Positions 15,569 to 25,266 of a stretch of 34,990 nucleotides of DNA are shown here, in pieces. The translations under genes were made by a program, and so were the position numbers. How positions within the stretch are numbered: position 1 is the stretch's first letter; every line of letters begins with the position of its first letter. A model generated the notes under the pieces. That model made no database searches, was not told the DNA's origin, and worked only from the letters and a program-made list of their open reading frames with translations. Source of the DNA: Gemmatimonadota bacterium (GTDB lineage Bacteria; Gemmatimonadota; Gemmatimonadetes; Gemmatimonadales; GWC2-71-9); the NCBI GenBank assembly GCA_003222055.1, contig QHUT01000075.1, positions 1 through 34,990 on the forward strand. The letters run 5' to 3'.

Positions 15569-15589
15569 CTTCACCCCCCGACCCCCTCG
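15569..15589. repeat. Partial family-D element upstream of aroC
   Basis: This C-rich stretch reads, on the opposite strand, close to the right end of family D (C/G run, TC(A/G), GGGGG(G)TGA(A/G)G). It lies just after the lipoprotein stop and is a shorter, reversed copy of the element at the other end of aroC. Confidence 0.45.
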
Positions 15590-15598
15590 AAATCCCGA

Positions 15599-15621
15599 GA
15601 GCCCGGCCCGGAGTCGGGCTC
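15599..15621 (+). terminator. GC-rich hairpin between the lipoprotein gene and aroC
   Basis: GAGCCCG (15599-15605) pairs with CGGGCTC (15615-15621) across a 9-base loop. It is followed by GCGTGTTATTAT, which has few consecutive T, so termination would be partial. It overlaps the region of the aroC promoter. Confidence 0.45.
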
Positions 15622-15627
15622 GCGTGT

Positions 15628-15633
15628 TATTAT
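15628..15633 (+). promoter_or_regulatory. -10 element directly upstream of aroC
   Basis: TATTAT matches the -10 consensus at five of six bases and ends 8 bases before the ATG. Transcription would then begin at or within two bases of the start codon, implying a leaderless mRNA. No Shine-Dalgarno sequence is visible in the 8 bases between. No clear -35 was found; it would fall inside the hairpin at 15599-15621. Confidence 0.4.
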
Positions 15634-15641
15634 CGACACCT

Positions 15642-16901
15642 ATGACCTTCCGGTTCACCACCGCCGGTGAGTCGCACGGGCGCGGCCTGGTGGGAATCCT
15701 CGAAGGGATCCCCGCGGGGTTGCCCGTGTCGGCCGAGCGGATCAACGCCGAGCTGAAGCGGCGCATGGGCGGCTACGGCCGCGGCGCCCGCATGAAGATC
15801 GAGTCCGACCAGATCGAATGGCTCGCCGGCGTGCGCGCGGGCGAGACGCTGGGCTCGCCCATCGCGATGCTGGTGTGGAACCGCGACTGGGAGCACTGGC
15901 AGGACGTCATGGCCGCCGAGGCCGACGCGCCCGGTGCCGAGCGACGGCGTCAGGTCACGCGCCCCCGCCCCGGCCACGCCGATCTCGCGGGCTCGCTCAA
16001 ATACGACCGCCGCGACGCGCGCGACATCCTGGAGCGGGCCAGCGCGCGCGAGACGGTGGCCCGGGTCGCCTGCGGCGCGGTCTGCAAGCTGCTGCTGGAA
16101 CAGTTCGGCATCGAGATCGGTTCGCATGTCGTGGAACTGGGTGGGGTCAGGGCCGGTGTAGGGGCGGAGCATGGCAAGGTAGGGGCGCAGCATGCTGCGC
16201 CCCTACAGGTCCCGCAGTCCCTGAACGCCGCCGCCGATGCGAGCCCCGTGCGGTGCTTGGATCCGGACGCGGAGCGAGAGATGATCGCCCGCATCGACGC
16301 GGCAAAAGCAGCAGGCGACACGCTGGGCGGCGTGGTCGAAGTGATCGCCCTCGGCCTCCCGGTGGGGCTCGGCTCGCACGTCTCCTGGGACGCGAAGCTC
16401 GACGGTCGCCTGGCTCAGGCCCTCATGTCCATCCCCGCGGTGAAAGGCGTGGAGCTCGGCCTGGGTTTCGAGGCGGCGCGCCGCAAGGGCTCCGAGGTGC
16501 ACGACGAAATCCTCCCCGGCTTGAGCCGGGCCACCAACCGGGCGGGCGGCACGGAGGGCGGGATGACCACGGGCGAGCCGCTCGTCGCCCGCGTCGCCAT
16601 GAAGCCGATCTCGACGCTCATGTCGCCGCTGCGCACCGTCGACCTGAAGACGGGCGGACCGGCGCAGGCGCAGTCCGAGCGCTCGGACGTGACCGCCGTG
16701 CCCGCTATGGGGGTCATTGCCGAAGCGATGGTGTCGCTGGTGCTCGCCCGGGCGCTGCTCGAAAAGTTCGGCGGCGACGCGCTCAGTGAGACCAAGCGCA
16801 ACTTCGAGGGGTATCTCGCGCAGGTGCGCGCGAGGACCCCGACGGAGTCCCCCGTTCCCCCTCGCCGCATGGCGGAGCGGGGGTCAGGGGGTGAGGCGTG
16901 A
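15642..16901 (+). CDS. aroC: Chorismate synthase
   Basis: AroC makes chorismate from 5-enolpyruvylshikimate-3-phosphate, using reduced FMN, as the last step of the shikimate pathway in the cytoplasm. The ATG at 15642 gives MTFRFTTAGESHG, the family N-terminus; a longer frame from GTG 15564 only adds repeat-derived sequence. Other signatures are RPGHADLAGSLKY, ERASARETVARVA and GGTEGGMTTGEPLVARVAMKPISTL. At 419 residues it is longer than usual. The extra length is a palindrome-derived insertion at about 173-188 and a C-terminal tail (VPPRRMAERGSGGEA) encoded by a family-D element. The stop overlaps the GTG of aroK, so two shikimate genes are coupled. Confidence 0.97.
   Translation: MTFRFTTAGESHGRGLVGILEGIPAGLPVSAERINAELKRRMGGYGRGARMKIESDQIEWLAGVRAGETLGSPIAMLVWNRDWEHWQDVMAAEADAPGAERRRQVTRPRPGHADLAGSLKYDRRDARDILERASARETVARVACGAVCKLLLEQFGIEIGSHVVELGGVRAGVGAEHGKVGAQHAAPLQVPQSLNAAADASPVRCLDPDAEREMIARIDAAKAAGDTLGGVVEVIALGLPVGLGSHVSWDAKLDGRLAQALMSIPAVKGVELGLGFEAARRKGSEVHDEILPGLSRATNRAGGTEGGMTTGEPLVARVAMKPISTLMSPLRTVDLKTGGPAQAQSERSDVTAVPAMGVIAEAMVSLVLARALLEKFGGDALSETKRNFEGYLAQVRARTPTESPVPPRRMAERGSGGEA
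16158..16206. repeat. 28-bp perfect palindrome plus a half copy inside aroC (family B)
   Basis: Bases 16179-16206 are a perfect palindrome: GTAGGGGCGCAGCA followed directly by its reverse complement. An imperfect direct copy of the left half, GTAGGGGCGGAGCATG, lies at 16158-16173. The insertion is in frame and encodes GVGAEHGKVGAQHAAPLQV after the conserved GSHVVELGGV segment of chorismate synthase. Confidence 0.9.
16854..16896. repeat. Palindromic element, family D (aroC/aroK junction)
   Basis: GTTCCCCC, an imperfect hairpin around GCCGCATGGC, then GGGGGTCA and GGGGGTGAGG. It is the second full copy of the element at 3482-3524. It encodes the last residues of AroC, and its purine-rich end precedes the aroK GTG by one base, overlapping the expected ribosome-binding region. 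Confidence 0.8.
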
Positions 16902-17416
16902 AGCGGCACGTCGTGCTGATCGGGCTGCCGGGATCGGGCAAGACCACAGTGGGCCGGCTGGTGGCGGAGCAGCTGCACGCGGAATTCGTGGACATCGACG
17001 CGATCATCGAGCGGCGCGAGGGGCGACCGATCGGCCTGATCTTCGCGGAGAAGGGCGAAGCGGCGTTTCGCGACATGGAGCGCAAGGAAATGGAGGCCGC
17101 GCTCGCGGGCGAGGCGGCGGTGATCGCGCCGGGCGGCGGCTGGGCGGCGCAGCCCGGCGCGATCGAGGGCGCGAAACCGCACGCGCTCGTGGTCTACCTG
17201 AGCGCGCGGCCCGAGAACGCGGCGCAGCGCGCCGCACCCGAGGGAACCCGCCCGTTGTTATCAGGAGACGATCCCGTGGCGCGCATGCGGCTGCTGCAGA
17301 AGGAGCGCGAGCCGTTCTACCGCGGTGCGCACGCACAGGTCGACACCGAGCGCAAAGCGCCACCGCAGATTGCGACCGAGGTCGTCAGGCTTGCGCAATC
17401 GAGTGCAGGATGGTAA
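16898..17416 (+). CDS. aroK: Shikimate kinase
   Basis: The 172-residue protein phosphorylates shikimate with ATP. GTG is the start and overlaps the aroC stop. Visible motifs are Walker A GLPGSGKTT (9-17), the shikimate-binding Asp region VDIDAIIERREG, FAEKGEAAFRDMERKEM with the substrate Arg, the GGG motif in APGGGWAAQPG, and the lid RPLLSGDD with REPFYR. It follows aroC directly, and pilMNOPQ lies upstream, an order also common in proteobacteria, where aroK follows pilQ. Its Shine-Dalgarno sequence appears to come from the family-D repeat. It ends 37 bases before topA. Confidence 0.95.
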   Translation: MKRHVVLIGLPGSGKTTVGRLVAEQLHAEFVDIDAIIERREGRPIGLIFAEKGEAAFRDMERKEMEAALAGEAAVIAPGGGWAAQPGAIEGAKPHALVVYLSARPENAAQRAAPEGTRPLLSGDDPVARMRLLQKEREPFYRGAHAQVDTERKAPPQIATEVVRLAQSSAGW

Positions 17417-17453
17417 AGATGCGCTCTCGTGTCGTTTGACGAAGGATTGATAC

Positions 17454-19880
17454 GTGGCTGGTAAGAACGAAGCGGTGAAACGGAAGAAGGCCGAGGTCAG
17501 GCTGGCTACTGACCCCGGGCGTAAGCCCGGGGATGACGGAGGCACGGAAACCGCCGTGGCCGTGGCTCCGAAGAAGCGGGTACGGAAGCCCAAAGCGTCC
17601 GCCGCCGAGGGCGGGAAGGGTGCGCTCGTCATCGTCGAGTCGCCCACCAAGGCGAAGACGATCGGGAAGTACCTGGGCTCGGGCTACACCGTGAAGGCAA
17701 CCGTGGGGCACCTGCGCGACTTGCCGCAGCGCAAGCTGGGCGTGGACGTGGAAAACGGGTTCACGCCCGAATACGTCACCATCAAGGAGAAGGCGAAGAC
17801 CCTCGCCGAGATCAAGAAGGCGGCCAAGGCGTCCGAGCGCGTCCTGCTCGCCACCGATCCGGACCGCGAGGGCGAGGCGATCGCGTGGCACGTCGCCAGC
17901 CAGCTCGGCAACGGGGGCAAGGTGCGGCGCGTGCTGTTCCACGAGATCACCAAGGATGCCGTCGCCCACGCCCTCGCCAACCCCCTCGACATCGACCAGC
18001 GCAAGGTGGACGCGCAGCAGGCGCGGCGCGTGCTCGACCGCCTGGTGGGCTACAAGACGTCGCCGCTCCTCTGGAAGAGCATCAAGACCGGCCTCTCAGC
18101 GGGTCGGGTGCAGACCGTCGCGCTGCGGCTGATCTGCGAGCGCGAGGGGGAGATCCGCAAGTTCGTGCCGCAGGAGTACTGGACCGTCGAGGCCGATCTC
18201 GAGAAGGACGGCCAGGAGTTCCAGGCCCGGCTGCACAAGCTCGACGGCAAGAAGCCCGAGATCAAGGACGAAGCGACCGCGCGCGCGATCGTAGCGGACG
18301 CGCTCAAAATCCCGTTCAAAGTAACAGCGGTCGAGACGGGCGAGCGCCGCCGCGCGGCGCCGCCGCCGTTCCGGACCAGCACGCTGCAGCAGGAAGCCGC
18401 CAAACAGCTGGGCTTCTCGGCCGCGGTCACGATGCGCCTCGCCCAGCAGCTGTACGAGGGGATCGAAGTCGGGGAAGAGGGCCCGGTGGGCCTCATCACC
18501 TACATGCGGACCGACTCGGTGCGCGTGGCGGACTCGGCCATCGCCCAGGCGCGCGAGTACATCGGCAGAGAATACGGCAAGCGCTACCTGCCCGACGCCC
18601 CCGTGCTGCACAAGGGAGGGAAGAGCAGCACGCGCGTGCAGGACGCCCACGAGGCGATCCGCCCCACCGACGTGCTGCGGCGCCCGGACGACCTGAAGCA
18701 GCACCTCGACTCGCGGCAGTTCAAGCTGTACCAGCTGATCTGGCGCCGGTTCCTCGCGTCGCAGATGACGGCGGCGGTGTTCGAGACCACCAAGGTCGAT
18801 TTCGACCTGGCGGGGGGCCGCTACGTATTCCGGGCCACCGGGTCGCGGGTGCTGTTCGACGGCTACCACGTGCTGTATCACGAAGCGCACGAGCCCGAGG
18901 AAGGGAAGACGCTCGAGGACCTGCCGCCGATTCCGCCGCTCGCGCAGGGCGACGTGGTCACGGTCAAGCAGATCACGCCGAACCAGCACTTCACCGAGCC
19001 GCCGCCGCGCTACAGCGAGGCGAGCCTGGTGAAGGAGCTCGAGCGCCTGGGGATCGGCCGCCCTTCGACGTATGCGAGCATCATCTCCACTCTCAAGATG
19101 CGCTGGTACGCCACCGCCAAGGACCGCCGGTTCGCGCCGACGCCGTTGGGGGAGACGGTGTGGCAGGTGATGAAGCGCTCGTTCCCCGACGTGTTCAACG
19201 TGGGCTTCACGGCTCAGATGGAAGACGAGCTCGACAAGGTCGAGGAAGGCGACCTGGCATGGCAGCAGGTGCTGGGCGACTTCTGGGGGCCGTTCGCCAA
19301 AGCGCTCGACGCGGTCGACGTGCAGAAGCTGATCCACGAGGTGCACGACCTGTCGGAGCTGCACAAGGAGAAGTGTCCGACGTGCGGCAGCGGCCTGGTG
19401 GTGAAGAGCGGGCGCTTCGGGCCGTTCATCGCGTGCGCCCGCTACCCCGAGTGCCGCTTCACGCGGCCGCTGCGGCGCGACCGGGTGCCGGACAAGCCGA
19501 CCAACGAGATCTGTCAGGAATGCGGGGCGCCGATGGTCATCAAGACCGGCCGCTACGGCGAGTTCCTCGCCTGCACGCGCTTCCCGGCGTGCAAGCACAC
19601 GCGTCCCGTGCCGCTCGGCGTGAAGTGCCCGAAGTGCGGCGTGGGCGATCTGGCGGAGCGCCGCACCAAGAAGGGGCGCAACTTCTTCGGGTGCCTGCGC
19701 TATCCCGAGTGCGACTACTCGACGTGGAACCGGCCGGTCCCGGTCGCCTGCCCGAGCTGCGGCTTCCTCGGCATGGAGGAGAAGCAGACCAAGGCGAGGG
19801 GAGTGTCACGCAAGTGCCTGAAGTGCGGACACGAAGTGATCGTGGAGGAGGCGGCGCCCGCGGAGTCGGTGACGACCTGA
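17454..19880 (+). CDS. topA: DNA topoisomerase I
   Basis: The 808-residue type IA topoisomerase relaxes negative supercoils through a transient 5'-phosphotyrosine. GTG start with GAAGGA seven bases upstream. The Toprim domain begins at about 56 (LVIVESPTKAKTI) with the metal motif ATDPDREGEAIAWH. The catalytic Tyr is Tyr350 in GLITYMRTDSVR. Domains II-IV follow, and the C-terminus has four zinc-ribbon-like Cys modules, each beginning CPTCG, CQECG, CPKCG or CPSCG. Odd: about 55 residues precede the Toprim domain; they are Lys-rich and include a family-A palindrome (TDPGRKPGDD, residues about 19-28). No other start codon close to the domain is available. First gene of topA-trmFO-xerC-hslVU. Confidence 0.97.
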   Translation: MAGKNEAVKRKKAEVRLATDPGRKPGDDGGTETAVAVAPKKRVRKPKASAAEGGKGALVIVESPTKAKTIGKYLGSGYTVKATVGHLRDLPQRKLGVDVENGFTPEYVTIKEKAKTLAEIKKAAKASERVLLATDPDREGEAIAWHVASQLGNGGKVRRVLFHEITKDAVAHALANPLDIDQRKVDAQQARRVLDRLVGYKTSPLLWKSIKTGLSAGRVQTVALRLICEREGEIRKFVPQEYWTVEADLEKDGQEFQARLHKLDGKKPEIKDEATARAIVADALKIPFKVTAVETGERRRAAPPPFRTSTLQQEAAKQLGFSAAVTMRLAQQLYEGIEVGEEGPVGLITYMRTDSVRVADSAIAQAREYIGREYGKRYLPDAPVLHKGGKSSTRVQDAHEAIRPTDVLRRPDDLKQHLDSRQFKLYQLIWRRFLASQMTAAVFETTKVDFDLAGGRYVFRATGSRVLFDGYHVLYHEAHEPEEGKTLEDLPPIPPLAQGDVVTVKQITPNQHFTEPPPRYSEASLVKELERLGIGRPSTYASIISTLKMRWYATAKDRRFAPTPLGETVWQVMKRSFPDVFNVGFTAQMEDELDKVEEGDLAWQQVLGDFWGPFAKALDAVDVQKLIHEVHDLSELHKEKCPTCGSGLVVKSGRFGPFIACARYPECRFTRPLRRDRVPDKPTNEICQECGAPMVIKTGRYGEFLACTRFPACKHTRPVPLGVKCPKCGVGDLAERRTKKGRNFFGCLRYPECDYSTWNRPVPVACPSCGFLGMEEKQTKARGVSRKCLKCGHEVIVEEAAPAESVTT
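17509..17537. repeat. Family-A palindrome in the topA N-terminal extension
   Basis: CTGA, CCCCGGGC (17513-17520), loop GTAA, GCCCGGGG (17525-17532), ATGAC. Perfect 8-bp stem with a GNRA-type loop, translated as TDPGRKPGDD. Confidence 0.85.
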
Positions 19881-21229
19881 GAGCCGCGGTCGTAGGAGGC
19901 GGGCTCGCGGGGAGCGAGGCCGCCTGGGCGCTCGCCGAGCGCGGCGTGGCGGTCACGCTGCATGAGATGCGCCCGGTCCGCATGACCGCCGCGCACCAGA
20001 CCGACCGGCTTGCCGAGCTGGTCTGTTCCAATTCCTTCAAATCGGTCGAACACACCAACGCCCACGGGCTACTCAAGGCCGAGATGCGGCGGCTGTCGAG
20101 CGTGGTGCTCGACGCCGCCGATCAGGCGCGCGTGCCGGGCGGGGCAGCGCTGGCCGTGGACCGCGTCGCGTTCGCGCAGGGCGTGCAGGAGCGCGTCGCG
20201 GGTCACCCGCGCATCACCGTGCAGCGGGGCGAAGTGACCGATCTCCCCTCGCCCGGCGTCGTCGCCACCGGCCCGCTCACGTCCGAGGCGCTCGCCACCC
20301 GGATCGCCCAGCGGCTCGAGGCCCGCTCGCTCGCGTTTTTCGACGCCATCGCCCCCATCGTGTCGGGGGACTCGCTCGACCACCAGCGGCTGTTTCGAGC
20401 GTCGCGCTACGGTAAAGGCGGGGGCGACGATTATCTCAATGCACCGCTCACCGAGGCCGAGTACGACGGTTTCGTGGCGGCGCTCAGGACCGGCGAGCAG
20501 TACGAGCCGCATCACGAGTTCGACCGCACGCCCTATTTCGAGGGCTGTCTGCCCGTGGAGGAGATGGCCGCGCGCGGGCGCGACGTGCTGCGCTTCGGGC
20601 CGATGAAGCCGGTGGGGCTCGCTGACCCCGGGCACAAGCCAGGGGATAGCCAACCTTTCGCCGTCGTTCAGCTCCGGCAGGAAGACCGCGCGGGGCAGAT
20701 GTGGAACCTCGTCGGCTTCCAGACCCGGCTCAAGATCCCGGAGCAGCAGCGCGTGTTCCGGATGATCCCGGGGCTGGGAGCCGCGGAGTTCCTGCGCTTC
20801 GGGAGCATCCACCGGAACGCGTACATCAACTCGCCGCGCGCGCTCACGGCGCATCTCTCGGCCAAGGACGACCCGCGGCTGCTGTTCGCCGGCCAGCTCA
20901 CCGGCGTCGAGGGATACACCGAGTCGGCGGCCACGGGGATCCTCGCCGGCATCAACCTGGCGCGGCTGCTCGGGGGTGAGGAGCCGCTGGTGCCCCCGCC
21001 CACGACCATGCTCGGCGCCCTGTACCGTTACGTGCACACCGCCGATCCCGACCGTTTCCAGCCGATGAACGCGAATTTCGGCCTGCTGGAGCCGCTCGAG
21101 CGGCCGGTGAAGGACAAGCAGAAAAAGAAGGAACTCCTGGTGGAGCGGGCACTACGGGACTTGGCTCGGTTCGCGGAGAAGGTCGGGATGCGGGCTATTG
21201 CGGATTGCGGATTGCGGAATGCGGATTAG
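19877..21229 (+). CDS. trmFO: TrmFO, folate-dependent tRNA (uracil-54) methyltransferase
   Basis: TrmFO uses methylene-tetrahydrofolate and FADH2 to make ribothymidine at position 54 of tRNA. The N-terminus is an FAD-binding Rossmann motif, VVGGGLAGSEAAWALAERG, followed by HEMRPVRMTAAHQTD and CSNSFKS, all typical of the family. Later motifs are FDAIAPIV, EGCLPVEEMA, QLRQEDRAGQMWNLVGFQT and GSIHRNAYINSP. The best start is an unusual CTG at 19877 that overlaps the topA stop (CTGA) and gives 450 residues, the usual size; a GTG further upstream inside topA would add about 28 residues. A family-A palindrome replaces the loop between PVGL and the QLRQE motif, and the last residues ([11 protein letters not shown]) are encoded by the heptamer repeat. 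Confidence 0.95.
   Translation: MRAAVVGGGLAGSEAAWALAERGVAVTLHEMRPVRMTAAHQTDRLAELVCSNSFKSVEHTNAHGLLKAEMRRLSSVVLDAADQARVPGGAALAVDRVAFAQGVQERVAGHPRITVQRGEVTDLPSPGVVATGPLTSEALATRIAQRLEARSLAFFDAIAPIVSGDSLDHQRLFRASRYGKGGGDDYLNAPLTEAEYDGFVAALRTGEQYEPHHEFDRTPYFEGCLPVEEMAARGRDVLRFGPMKPVGLADPGHKPGDSQPFAVVQLRQEDRAGQMWNLVGFQTRLKIPEQQRVFRMIPGLGAAEFLRFGSIHRNAYINSPRALTAHLSAKDDPRLLFAGQLTGVEGYTESAATGILAGINLARLLGGEEPLVPPPTTMLGALYRYVHTADPDRFQPMNANFGLLEPLERPVKDKQKKKELLVERALRDLARFAEKVGMRAIADCGLRNAD
20622..20649. repeat. Degenerate family-A palindrome in trmFO
   Basis: CTGA, CCCCGGGC (20626-20633), loop ACAA, GCCAGGGG (20638-20645) with one stem mismatch, then ATAG. Translated as ADPGHKPGDS. The mismatch and changed flank suggest an older copy. 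Confidence 0.7.
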
Positions 21230-21313
21230 AACAACTGGCTCCCGAGCTGAAGGCGGGTCGCAGGATCGAAGCCCGCCGACGGATTCCGCAATCCGCAATC
21301 CGCAATCCGCAAT
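21197..21313. repeat. Inverted heptamer-repeat element at the trmFO/xerC junction (family C)
   Basis: The left arm (21197-21227) is about four units of ATTGCGG; the right arm (21283-21313) is its reverse complement with two mismatches over 31 bases. The 55-base middle has an inner stem GGCGGG/CCCGCC (21252-21257 with 21272-21277). The whole could form one long cruciform. It supplies the end of trmFO and the first ATG and leader residues of xerC. Confidence 0.85.
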
Positions 21314-22217
21314 TCCTGAGATCGCCGACTTCGTCGCCTTTCTCGCCAGGGAGCGCAACGACTCCCCCCACACGGTGAAGGCCTACGCCCGCGACGTGGC
21401 CGACTTCGCGGCGTTCTGCGGGCGTTATTACGGCGGCACTTGGAGCTGGGCCGGTGTCGACCGGCTCGCGGTGCGGGGCTGGCTCGGCGCGATGCAGCAG
21501 CGCGGTCTCGCCAAGCGCTCGGCGGCGCGCGCGCTCTCGGCGGTGCGCACGTTCTATCGGTTCCTCGACGCCACGCGCGGGCTCGAGGTCAACCCCGCCA
21601 AGGCGGCCCGCACGCCCAAGCTCGAGCGCACCCTTCCGACGCATCTGGACCGTTTCGAGATCGACGTGCTGTTCGCGGAAGCGGAACGCCGGGCGGACGC
21701 GGGAGGCTTCAGCGAGGCGCGCGACCTCGCGATGCTCGAGTTGTTCTACTCCACGGGCATGCGCCTCGCGGAGCTGGCGGGGCTGAACGACCAGGATCTG
21801 GATCTGGTGTCGGACCAGGTGAAGGTGCGTGGCAAGGGCAAGAAGGAGCGCATCGTGCCGGTGGGGAGCCACGCGGGTCAGGCGGTGCGGCGCTACTTTC
21901 GGCAGCGCGACGCCATCGCCGCTGCGGGAACGGCGGACCGGCGCGCCCTGTTCGTGAGCCGGCGCGGCAAGCGCTTGACGCCGCGCAGCGTGCAGCTGGC
22001 GGTCAAGCGGCTCCTGGGCACGCTGTCGCGCGGACGCGATCTGCACGTCCATTCGCTGCGGCATTCGTTTGCCACCCATCTGCTCGACGCGGGCGCCGAC
22101 CTGCGAGCGGTGCAGGAGCTGCTGGGCCACGCCTCGCTCGGCACCACGCAGGTGTATACTCATACTTCGGTGGAGCGCTTGAAGAAGGTGTACCATCAGG
22201 CCCATCCCCGGGCGTGA
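21219..22217 (+). CDS. xerC: Tyrosine recombinase XerC
   Basis: The protein is the XerC-type recombinase that resolves chromosome dimers at dif with XerD. The N-terminal SAM-like domain starts with [24 protein letters not shown]. The catalytic set is complete: Arg182 (STGMRLAEL), Lys in [12 protein letters not shown], His278 and Arg281 ([11 protein letters not shown]), His in [11 protein letters not shown] and Tyr in VYTHTS. The start is uncertain. The first ATG, 21219, lies inside the heptamer repeat and overlaps trmFO; about 33 residues from there to the domain ([12 protein letters not shown]..., ending NPQSAIP) are repeat-encoded and not family-like. No closer ATG, GTG or TTG is in frame, so the real start may be this ATG, or a rare codon such as ATT near 21312. 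Located as in the Bacillus codY operon, before hslV. Confidence 0.93.
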   Translation: MRIRTTGSRAEGGSQDRSPPTDSAIRNPQSAIPEIADFVAFLARERNDSPHTVKAYARDVADFAAFCGRYYGGTWSWAGVDRLAVRGWLGAMQQRGLAKRSAARALSAVRTFYRFLDATRGLEVNPAKAARTPKLERTLPTHLDRFEIDVLFAEAERRADAGGFSEARDLAMLELFYSTGMRLAELAGLNDQDLDLVSDQVKVRGKGKKERIVPVGSHAGQAVRRYFRQRDAIAAAGTADRRALFVSRRGKRLTPRSVQLAVKRLLGTLSRGRDLHVHSLRHSFATHLLDAGADLRAVQELLGHASLGTTQVYTHTSVERLKKVYHQAHPRA

Positions 22218-22222
22218 GGCAC

Positions 22223-22755
22223 ATGACCGGCATTCACAGCACGACGATTCTCGCGGTGCGTCGCGACGGGCGCGTGGCCCTGGGCGGCGACGGCCAGGTG
22301 ACGCTCGGCGACACCGTAATGAAAGCGAACGCGAACAAGGTCCGGGCGCTCAAGGGCGGGAAGATCCTCGCCGGCTTCGCGGGAGCGTCCGCGGACGCGT
22401 TCACGCTGTTCGAGAAGTTCGAAGAGAAGCTCGAGCGCTACCCCGGCAACCTGCCGCGTGCGGCCGTCGAGCTCGCCAAGGACTGGCGCTCGGACCGCGT
22501 GCTGCGCCGCCTCGAGGCGCTGCTCGTGGTGGCCGACAAGGAGCACGGCTACGTGATCTCGGGGTCGGGCGAGCTGATCGAGCCCGACGACGGCGTCCTG
22601 GCGATCGGGTCGGGCGGCAACTATGCCCTCGCCGCGGCGCGGGCGCTGCTGCAGCAGTCGAAGCTCTCGCCCAAAGAGATCGTGCAGCGCTCGCTCGAGA
22701 TCGCCGCCGACATCTGCGTGTACACCAACACGCACATCACCATTCTGGAGCTCTG

Positions 22756-22756
<1 letters not shown>
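22223..22756 (+). CDS. hslV: ATP-dependent protease peptidase subunit HslV
   Basis: The 177-residue proteasome-like threonine peptidase forms a double hexamer capped by HslU. MTGIHS precedes [10 protein letters not shown]; the catalytic residue would be Thr7 after removal of a six-residue leader. [36 protein letters not shown] and [20 protein letters not shown] are diagnostic. It starts five bases after xerC, and its stop overlaps the HslU ATG (TGATG), so the two subunits are made together. Confidence 0.97.
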
Positions 22757-24273
<1,517 letters not shown>

Positions 24274-24283
24274 AGCCGACCGC

Positions 24284-24312
24284 TTGTCTGGGCATTCCCC
24301 CGCGGGTAGAAT
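24284..24312 (+). promoter_or_regulatory. Sigma-70-type promoter of argF
   Basis: TTGTCT (24284-24289) and TAGAAT (24307-24312) are separated by exactly 17 bases; they match the -35 and -10 consensus at four and five positions. The start site would lie about 37 bases before the argF ATG. No arginine-repressor box was recognised. Confidence 0.65.
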
Positions 24313-24355
24313 TAGCAGCCGCCCCCTGTCATTTTGACCGCCTCACGGGGAGTCC

Positions 24356-25258
<903 letters not shown>

Positions 25259-25266
25259 GGTAGACC

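Noticed and set aside
15564-15641. GTG start for aroC 78 bases upstream of the ATG
   Set aside because: It would add a Pro/Arg-rich leader made of repeat and hairpin sequence; chorismate synthases begin close to the TAGESHG motif.
17885-19876. Extension of the trmFO frame through topA, which would give a 1114-residue protein
   Set aside because: The upstream part is the out-of-frame shadow of topA; TrmFO similarity begins only at about 19880.
21197-21313. Short regular repeats considered as a CRISPR array
   Set aside because: Units are 7 bp, contiguous and without spacers; they form inverted arms, and no cas gene is in the window.
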